Source of the DNA: Cryptomeria japonica
Taxonomy: Eukaryota > Streptophyta > Pinopsida > Cupressales > Cupressaceae
NCBI RefSeq assembly: GCF_030272615.1
Contig: NC_081408.1
Location: 621,670,476-621,734,475 of the forward strand
DNA: 64,000 bases
Reading direction: 5' to 3'
Part shown: positions 57,694-64,000 of the stretch, piece after piece
Numbering within the stretch: the stretch's first letter is position 1
How the letters are laid out: every line of letters begins with the position of its first letter
Position numbers and translations under genes: made by a program
Notes under the pieces: model-generated
Databases searched by the model: none
Told to the model about the DNA's origin: nothing
The model's input: the letters and a program-made list of their open reading frames with translations, nothing else

Positions 57694-58309
57694 ATGTCTC
57701 AACATTGTGGATCTTGCATGAATTGAGAAATGTGTCTTACAACATACATAATATCAGGTCTAATTGTTGTGAGGTACATGAGGCTCCCAATAAAATTTTG
57801 GTATAAAGTAGCATCAACTTTAGAACTTACATCTACCTTGGTTAATTTCTTACTATATTTGACATTTCAAATTTCTATTTTGCTTTTGTTTGAAATTTCT
57901 CCACCAGAGTGTGGCTATTAGTTGTATAAATAAGATCATCTACGTAAAGGCAAATTATGAGAATATCATTACCAATATGTTGGACATACAAGGTTGTTTT
58001 TGAGTGGCTTCTTCATGAAATAACTGCCAATCCTAGCATACCAGCTGTGAGGAGCTTGCTTCAACCCATAAAGAGCTTCCAACTTATAAACAAAGTGCTC
58101 TTTGCCTGGATTTCATAACCCATAGGATGTATTTTTTATGCACCTCAAACACAAAATAAAATACCAAGTATCTTATCCTCTCTTGAACAAAGACCTTTCA
58201 TATGTTAAACTATGTGATCAAACGAGAGGACTAACCATTTACATGTTATATCTGACATGGTACAACCTCTTCCTTTTCAAGCATTAAGGGGGATTGAATC
58301 CAGAAGCAG

Positions 58310-58870
58310 TGGTAAAGACAAGAATCTTCCTTTTGTTGGTGAAATATTTAATAGGAATGATTGCTTAAAAGACCCTTCCGCCCTTGAACACGGGCTTAGG
58401 AGGTAGTGCACTCTTAGGGCAAGGCTTGCTCTTGGTTGTAGTATCTAACAAATTCAAGGCCCTCCAAATAGCATCTTTCATAGAAGTAGGCTCCAAGGTC
58501 CTAACCAAACCTCAAAGTGACTCTGAGAGTCTATCAATGAATAGGAACATATGCCTCCTCTCCATAGTGTCTGGCACCATGATTGAAACTCGCCAGAATT
58601 CTGCTATATAGTCCTTCACTAAACCAGGCTGTCTCAAGCATGCCAACTTCTTGAAATGTGTTTCAAGATCCTTTCTATTAAACCTTTCTACGAACCTTTG
58701 TGTGAGTCCAGCATATGTCACCATATTGTGTTACCCTTGTGTGATTATTCCATGATGCCACCACTCATGTGCCATACTATCCAAATGAAGGATAGAAAGC
58801 TTGACGGCTTTCTCTTGTGACATAGAACTGAGTGAAAGGTATGTGTCCAATTTTTGAAACCATGCCTTTG
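58310..58870 (-). pseudogene. Ty3/gypsy gag relic
   Basis: The minus frame reads WFQKLDTYLSLSSMSQEKAV, HLDSMAHEWWHHGI, FVERFNRKDLETHFKKLACL, VKDYIAEFWRVSIMVPD and MFLFIDRLSESL, the classic Retrotrans_gag core, with stops at about 58733 and 58510. It is cut at its 5' side by the plus-strand copia LTR at 58875. Confidence 0.75.
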
Positions 58871-58874
58871 GAGT

Positions 58875-59648
58875 TGTTGAAATATGTAGCTAAGATCGGA
58901 TTCTAGTTTAAGTTATTCATGTAATTGGGTTGGGCCCCATTGTAACTTTTAATAATAGGGCAGGCCCTATTTGGGCATTCAACTAATGTATCATGTAATT
59001 GTTATGGGTCAAGACCTATCAAATATGTAGCTTGTAATTAGACCTTGACCTATATAATTGTAACGTGTAAAACTCTTGGCATAATATTCTTGCAAGCCGA
59101 CTTGGGAAAGTTAAAGGGCTAAGTCGCCTATATATACAAGGCATCAATCATTATTCATACACACATTTCAGGAAATACAATCCCTATCTTCTCTATGATC
59201 AATGAATTATACTTAGAGGTTAGCGAATTACATTTACAGGACAGCGAACCTTATCAAGGCACAATGAACTCCCTTGAAGGACTGCGAACTGGTCTAAAGG
59301 GGGCAGCGAACATCATCTGAGGGTCAGCGAAACATCATCCTTGTGACAGCAGATCAATCTTGTAGACAACAACCTCAATCTGCCATCCTCCTTGCCACAA
59401 CAACAGTTGTATTGCAGATAAGTTTATGATTGCTATCTGCCCTAGGGTTCTGTGCATATTTGCTGACAACTTCATGTGTTGAAGCTCATTGTAAACTCAA
59501 TTGGTTATTGCCTAATCTAGATCTTTGGTTGTTGGGTTTTTCCTCCAAGAGGGAGGTTTTCCCAGGGTACATGTGTGTTATGTGTATGATTTACTTTGCA
59601 TTCTGATTTTCATTCTATATTGTTTAATCTGATTACTTAAAATCAACA
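58875..59648 (+). repeat. Ty1/copia LTR
   Basis: 774 bp from TGTTGAAATATG to AAATCAACA, followed at once by a perfect copia PBS. A TATA-like CCTATATATACAAGG lies near 59129. No second copy of this LTR is in the window, so the element is either truncated or extends beyond recognition. Confidence 0.75.
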
Positions 59649-59660
59649 TGGTATCAGAGC
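59649..59660 (+). promoter_or_regulatory. Primer-binding site (initiator tRNA-Met)
   Basis: TGGTATCAGAGC directly after the LTR end, the exact standard plant copia PBS. Confidence 0.85.
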
Positions 59661-59732
59661 TTCGTTTGAATTAGGTGTAATTAGATTGATTGTAATTATT
59701 TATTTTCTTTCTGCTCTTATCACTTCTTCAAG

Positions 59733-59790
59733 ATGATGCATAGTCTCAAGGTTGAAGATAGGTTGGATGGAGCATGCAACTTCACATCAA
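59733..59790 (+). pseudogene. Copia gag start fragment
   Basis: MMHSLKVEDRLDGACNFTS resembles the N-terminus of copia gag (K-V-E-D-R-L-D-G-A-x-N-F-x-S-W). The match stops after 19 residues, where ELP3-like sequence begins. Confidence 0.55.
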
Positions 59791-60069
59791 GATGGCGAAA
59801 GGAGAGTCCGTCTTAGAGCACTTATGAGGATGTTGCTCATGACACCTTCAGAGGTCACATTGTAGCTGCAATAACTGATTGTCTTTTGCTTGGCTAAAGA
59901 TGCTGGCTTCAAGGTGGTTGCACATATGCCCGACTTGCCAAAAGTTGATATGGAGCGAAATATGACGAGCCTCACAGAGTTCCTTGAGAGTCCTTCCTCT
60001 AGGGCTGATGGCCTTAAGGTTTACCCTTCTTTAGTGATTCGTGGAACTGAACTCTAGGATCTCTGGAAA
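59791..60069 (+). pseudogene. ELP3: Elongator subunit 3 (ELP3) fragment inside a copia element
   Basis: ELP3 is the radical-SAM/acetyltransferase subunit of Elongator, which modifies wobble uridines in tRNA. This fragment covers part of its radical-SAM half: [20 protein letters not shown] (from 59817), then after a one-base insertion near 59892 [40 protein letters not shown] and LVIRGTEL-stop-DLWK. These phrases are highly conserved in eukaryotic ELP3. One Met of the usual A-H-M-M-P-D-L-P is lost. No intron interrupts the match, which fits a reverse-transcribed copy. It lies directly after the copia LTR, PBS and gag start, in the same strand, suggesting capture by the retrotransposon. It is non-functional. 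Confidence 0.75.
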
Positions 60070-60250
60070 GCTTCTCAGTGATCCCTGAGTGTAAATATGA
60101 TTGTCGCTGAAGATAGGCGATGTGTGATGGCAAGGGCCGAAGGCCACGCAGCCATCATCACTAGATGCTTCAGTATGGTTGGAAATTCCAATACTGAGTG
60201 AGAGTAGGAAGAACGTTGGTGGACCAACCTATAAAGAGATAAGTATTTTC
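60070..60250 (+). other. Unidentified, possibly also captured coding sequence
   Basis: After the ELP3 match one frame reads MIVAEDRRCVMARAEGHAAI then ITRCFSMVGNSNTE, with better GC content than its surroundings. I cannot name a protein. It might be another transcript segment carried by the same element. Confidence 0.3.
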
Positions 60251-60309
60251 CATGGTGGACTAGGCTCTTTATTGTCAGTAATATTAGAAGATTTAGATAC
60301 CTTAGACCT

Positions 60310-61522
60310 AGAAATCTTTAACTAATCTTCAGCAAATTCAGAAATTTCATCAACATGTAGATAATAGTTACCTATACCAGAAGATTCAAATAGATTCTGA
60401 GCGTGAGGGTCATCTGACTTTATAATGGTGAAGTTGGTCTCTCTTTCGAGGAGTTTCTGAATCACCCCTTTCACAGGAATTTTTGCTTGTGACATATCCA
60501 TGTTAAGTTCCCCTCCTACATCTTTACAAAAATTATGTCCAAGCAACATTCAATAAGATGGGGGAACATTAGTGACCAAAACTATCATCTAAATCTTTTT
60601 CTCTGGGAAGAATATGAATGCAAACTATGCATGCTTAATTTGCCCTACAAGAGGCACTTGTCTATTTTCAATTACCAAAAGTTTTGGTCATAGATAAACC
60701 AAGGGCATTAGCTACCTTAAGAGGCATGACATTATCTGAAGCTCTAGAATCAATAACATAGTTACTTAACTTGAAATCGTCAACTAACAAGGAAATATAA
60801 AAATTCTCTACTTTCCCTGGAATGGATGAAGGTATAGTAACAAGGTTATTTGGTAAATTCTTAGGCTTAGGTAAAACAGGGACACTCTGGGAAGAACTTG
60901 AGATAGGACGAGTATCCTTGTCTTTTACAAACTTAACCAACCGATCAAACTGATCAGGGTTGGCCTGCAAATATTCTACCTCAGACATTTGAATGTTAGT
61001 CTTTTTGGCATGATCTATTATATCAAAAGCTTGGTATGAGCTATACAAAGAAGACGAAGGAATTTCAGCATGAGATTAAGGATTTGAGACACTGGGCTTT
61101 GCTATATTTGAACAAAGAAGAGGTTGAGCAAATGCACTTGATTTTCACTCATTGCTTTCTTTGGAAGTACTGGGAGAGGAGTTCCTCTTTTCGCAATAGT
61201 CATCGCCAATTGAGGATTGTCTTTCTTCTTCTCCAAGGTATTGGAAAAGAGTCACAACGTCTTCTTCAATAGGTAGAAGATCATCTTGTTGTGTCTCCAA
61301 GTACCCCACAATTGAATTAGGATGTGGAGCTTCAAGAGCAAGCCTCTCAGGAGGAGGTGGTAGCTTGGCCTGATTTTTGGCCACATAGTTGTTAGCATTA
61401 TTTGGGTAAGTCCTGTGTGGAATGTCCTTATATGTTGCAGGAAAAGTAGCTTGAGATCCCTGCTTTTTCAAAGCCAACAACTTATTTGTTAACTTTTTTA
61501 CCATTGTATTTGTAACACGCAA
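60310..61522 (-). pseudogene. Ty3/gypsy gag C-terminus and protease relic
   Basis: From 61522 the minus strand gives a Pro-rich PPPPERLALEAPHPNSIVGY and an acidic LPIEEDVVTLFQYLGEEE (gag end). After a frame change, EVEYLQANPDQFDRLVKFVK leads to the retropepsin: FYISLLVDDFKLSNYVIDSR followed by ASDNVMPLKVANALGL (60668-61048). The expected D-S-G is D-S-R, a lost catalytic turn. MLLGHNFCKDVGGELNMDMS (60549 on) is the protease end with the L-L-G-R-x-F phrase. It probably belongs to a different element from the gag at 58310-58870, since the order is not collinear. Confidence 0.65.
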
Positions 61523-62726
61523 TGTTTAATAATTTTTTCCACAAAAACTATGATGGGTGTTCTTGTTTTAGGGTTTTTATTGTTTTCACCGAAAAAATGA
61601 TGATTTGTAAAATGTAGTTTTCAGTGTTTGACAATTTTGTCCACAAAAATCGTGGTTTGTTGCAGTTTGTTTTGGGTCCCACCTGAAGTTGTTGGGGTGA
61701 ACATCTGCAACAAAGGTTTCTTGTAGTCTGTTTTGGAGTTGCCAGGGCGAACAGTCCTCAGTGCTCATTTGCGAAAGTTTTTGTGGTGTTTTGCTAAAAT
61801 CGTGTCTATTGCTCTTTGGAGGGTTTGCCAATTTTTCCACAAAATTGTGGTTTTAGTTTTTTTTCTTTTGGCTGAATAATTTGTGTGTGACGGTTTTGTA
61901 ATTCACGTGTGAGGGTTACATCAAAGTGGATGGATTCTGTTTCTATTGGTCATCAACATTCTGCAAATCTAGGTAGGGTTTCAGCAGCAACAAAGTGTTT
62001 TGAAGAGAAGGGTAGCCTTCTTTGCGTTTGTGATGAAGTGACCTGCAGTGTCTTCTGTAGGGTAGTGACTACGATGACCATTAAGGGAGGGTTTTAATAT
62101 AATGTTATGTTATTTCTATAATGGTCATCTTAGTTGTCATCTTAAGTTATTTTTAGAGTCTTAGAGTTAGAAAAGCTTGTTGCTATTTTTAGCTTCAAAT
62201 AACCGATTGTTTCTTTTTAGAAACATTGTCATCTAATCTCTATTTAAGGAGCATTTGTCTCCTTTGTTTAATACATGAATTATTTGAATAGAATGGTCGC
62301 ACTAAAAACCTTTGCAACAAAAAAAGAAAACTTGTAGGCGCACATCTGCGATCTAGAGAAAATTGGGTGATTTCTAGAAACCCTTTGAACTTCACAAGAC
62401 ACGATTCTTCAGATGTGAACTTTCAATAAAAGCCTGCAATTTATGCGGAAAATAGGCGCCCACGAAAAACCCTTCGAAATTACTTTGAAAGTCTACGAAA
62501 ATTTCAGAAACAAAACCATGATCATGTGATTTTGAAAAACCCTTGACTGACTTTCACTCACAGGCCCATGATCTCGCTTTGAAGTTCAACACGATTGTCC
62601 AAAAACTCTTGAATACAAGAACCATCAAATTTTTAGAACCAAACACGATTTTATTCATAATAAAATTGATCTAAAGAAATTGAGCAGCAAATTTTTACTA
62701 CAAATTTTTTGCCAAAAATGGCCTAA
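61523..62726. other. No gene recognised
   Basis: Short frames only. Repeated TTTTTCCACAAAA and 'AAAATCGTGG' words occur at 61530-61850, and a TATA-like CTCTATTTAAGGAGC at about 62238 suggests LTR or leader sequence of unknown affiliation. Confidence 0.4.
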
Positions 62727-62941
62727 GCTTTGATACCATGTAAATACAATTGATTAAGTTAATTTATTACAAAAGGAGATGAAAGGCTCCTAATAAAGAG
62801 TTACAAGACGATCTTTCCATGTGGGAAACGATCAAGAATAGAAACATGAAAGACAAAAGTAGAAGTTACTAACTTACTAACTAATTTATTAAAAAGACTT
62901 AAATGACCATTAAATATAACAATATTACTCTAATACTTTCA
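62727..62941 (-). repeat. Copia-type LTR end with PBS
   Basis: On the minus strand TGGTATCAAAGC (62727-62738), one base from the copia PBS consensus, directly follows a candidate 203-bp LTR that runs TGAAAGTATTAGAG to TGTATTTACA (plus-strand 62739-62941, TG...CA). No second LTR or target duplication was found, and no gag frame follows. Confidence 0.5.
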
Positions 62942-63270
62942 AATGTAGCTCATGAGGTTCTTGCATGAATTGAGAGATCATGCCCACCATAGATGAACTA
63001 CTCGCCGCTTGGCAAAACCCGCCAAGGCCTGAAAAAAAAACTCGGCTACTTAAAAACACGCTTAAATTAATAAAAATTGCTTTTTTGCAAAATTTAATGA
63101 GAAGATGCATCCAATGAGTCAATAAATGAGAACACAAAAGAAACAAGCTGGTTCTAGATATATTTAAATGCAAAGTATCTACAAAATCGTATCCTCATGA
63201 GGAATACTGATGGCTGGAAGCAAAACGATAAATAGTTTTTGTAAAACCAAAAGTAAATACATCATTACAA
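62942..63270. other. No gene recognised
   Basis: AT-rich sequence between the copia LTR candidate and the hAT transposase end; it may include the hAT 3' region, but no terminal inverted repeat is visible. Confidence 0.4.
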
Positions 63271-63844
63271 TTACAACTTCCTCTTCCCAGCTCTAGCAAA
63301 AACTTGGAGAGAGGTAGAACTAGAGGGTCTAGTCCTAGAAGTCTGCAATGGGTGTGACTCTGCCTCTTCGCTCGGCATGGATGGCTCGTCCTCCATCCTG
63401 GATGAAGCTATGTCTCCACCTGCTTCTGGCACTGACAATGACTCCTCATCCTCATCCTCTTCCTCCTCATTGTCATCCAGCGTGAAACCAAATCCACCCC
63501 CCTCCTCCTCCATAGCCTGCCTCTCCAAATCAGTGATGTCATCCTTTGAAAACAATGGAAGCTGCTCCTATGATGTCCAATCACTGTAAGGATCTATATC
63601 ATTAAAGTCAATTTGACCACCTTCTACTTCCTCTACTTTCCTTATGCCCAATCGAATATTATATTGCACGAAGACAAGGTCATTGAGGCGTTTTTGCGCT
63701 AACTTGCTCCTCTTCTTTGTGTGGATTGCTTCAAACAAGCTCCAATTCCGCTCACAATTAGATGAACTACAAGGCTGACATAAGATTTTGAGGGCAAATT
63801 TTTTGAGATGTGGGGTATTTCCACCCCAACTTTGCACCAAGCAT
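63271..63844 (-). pseudogene. hAT transposase C-terminus (dimerisation domain) with acidic tail
   Basis: The minus-strand exon starts after an acceptor TTAATTTGCAG (63845 side) and reads LVQSWGGNTPHLKKFALKIL, then CSSSNCERNWSLFEAIHTKK and RLNDLVFVQYNIRL. This is the hAT C-terminal dimerisation domain (C-E-R-x-W-S-x-F, H-T-K-K-R-x-R-L). One TAG at 63568 separates it from the tail LERQAMEEEGGGFGFTLDD, which runs into an Asp/Glu stretch and ends at 63271 with ARAGKRKL. Otherwise open, so fairly recent or domesticated ancestry is possible. The transposase core lies beyond the window edge. It is antisense in the callose synthase intron. Confidence 0.8.
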
Positions 63845-63869
63845 CTGCAAATTAAAATTAGGTTGAGAG

Positions 63870-63994
63870 TATCACCCCTCGTCGGGGTTTGAGGGTGAGT
63901 AAGAGAGGGGTAGAGAGATAGGTCGAGAGAGGAGAGAGTGAGATAGAGTGTGGTAGAGAAGGGGATAGAGGAAGAGTGATAGGGAGATACATAG
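63870..63994 (+). repeat. Purine-rich (GAGA) low-complexity tract
   Basis: GAGAG/TAGAG-rich sequence immediately upstream (minus sense) of the hAT exon, inside its putative intron; similar on the opposite strand to the polypyrimidine tract at 33.7-42.2 kb. Confidence 0.7.
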
Positions 63995-64000
63995 GTCTAA

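Larger units (their letters stand above)
56880..58115 (-). pseudogene. Ty1/copia reverse transcriptase and RNase H relic
   Basis: On the minus strand: LICLYVDDLIYTTN with the Y-V-D-D box (about 57920-57960), then VDATLYQNFIGSLMYLTTIR with PDIMYVVRHISQFMQDPQ (about 57705-57820), HIAKRILRYMNGTQKFDIHY (about 57325-57385) and the RNase H end MALSSTEAEYIEAIETSYQA, IYCNNNSTTTMTNN and TKHIEIQHHYICNLI (56950-57183). This is the standard end of copia pol. It is interrupted by the tRNA-like insert at 57400-57692 and by stops. No LTR is attached. It lies antisense in the intron. Confidence 0.85.
55432..64000 (+). other. First intron of the callose synthase gene (to window end)
   Basis: From the GTGAGT donor to the window edge I find no exon matching the expected continuation (C-E-x-A-Y-x-M-A-Q). 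The interval is filled with transposon relics listed separately, plus plain AT-rich sequence at 55470-56870. Large repeat-filled first introns are characteristic of gymnosperm genes. Confidence 0.6.

Noticed and set aside
1-64000. CRISPR arrays, bacterial operons, riboswitches, organellar inserts
   Set aside because: No regularly spaced direct repeats with unique spacers, no ribosome-binding-site-led gene runs, and no rRNA or plastid/mitochondrial gene motifs were seen.

Overview
Repeat-dominated nuclear DNA from a seed plant with a large genome, most likely a gymnosperm (conifer-like). The reasons are the pile-up of old, nested LTR retrotransposons and LINEs, the AT-rich composition, and a single recognisable host gene whose first intron runs at least 8.5 kb to the end of the window. 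No bacterial, organellar or viral features are seen. Everything was read by eye; family names rest on motif recognition, not on searches.

Layout. 0-4.5 kb: unrecognised DNA with a cytochrome P450 relic (604-836) and a minus-strand solo LTR (936-2387). 4.5-10.2 kb: a decayed plus-strand LINE with a solo LTR inside its endonuclease. 10.4-17.4 kb: broken pieces of Ty3/gypsy-type elements, mostly minus strand. 17.4-18.35 kb: a second LINE (endonuclease part), cut by a gypsy LTR. 18.35-33.66 kb: a plus-strand gypsy element (LTR, leader, gag, protease; no RT or 3' LTR) split by a younger non-autonomous LTR element (21820-30068, target duplication TCAAC) that encodes only a retropepsin/G-patch polyprotein. 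33.66-49.4 kb: a polypyrimidine (TCTC-rich) tract interrupted by three insertions with perfect 5-bp target duplications: a chromovirus (34157-40285, CTTTA), a solo LTR of the same family (40664-41447, CTCTC) and a copia-like element without recognisable pol (42245-49347, CTATA). 50.6-53.4 kb: a minus-strand, 5'-truncated LINE with an unidentified coding stretch after its RNase H.

53.4-64 kb: the host gene. Exon 1 of a callose synthase of the GSL8/GSL10 (CALS9/10) type starts at ATG 55224 and ends at a GTGAGT donor at 55432; a 5'UTR intron is possible. The intron holds a copia RT/RNase H relic, a two-copy tRNA-like insert, gypsy gag and protease relics, a copia LTR plus PBS followed by an Elongator subunit 3 (ELP3) fragment, another copia LTR, and a hAT transposase C-terminus.

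Almost all coding matches are broken by stops and frameshifts. Two cases stand out as possibly undescribed: the polyprotein-only element with tandem GC-rich hairpins in its LTRs, and the copia-like element whose gag is a coiled coil plus zinc knuckles followed by a long unrecognised ORF. The ELP3 fragment next to a copia PBS is a candidate captured host gene.
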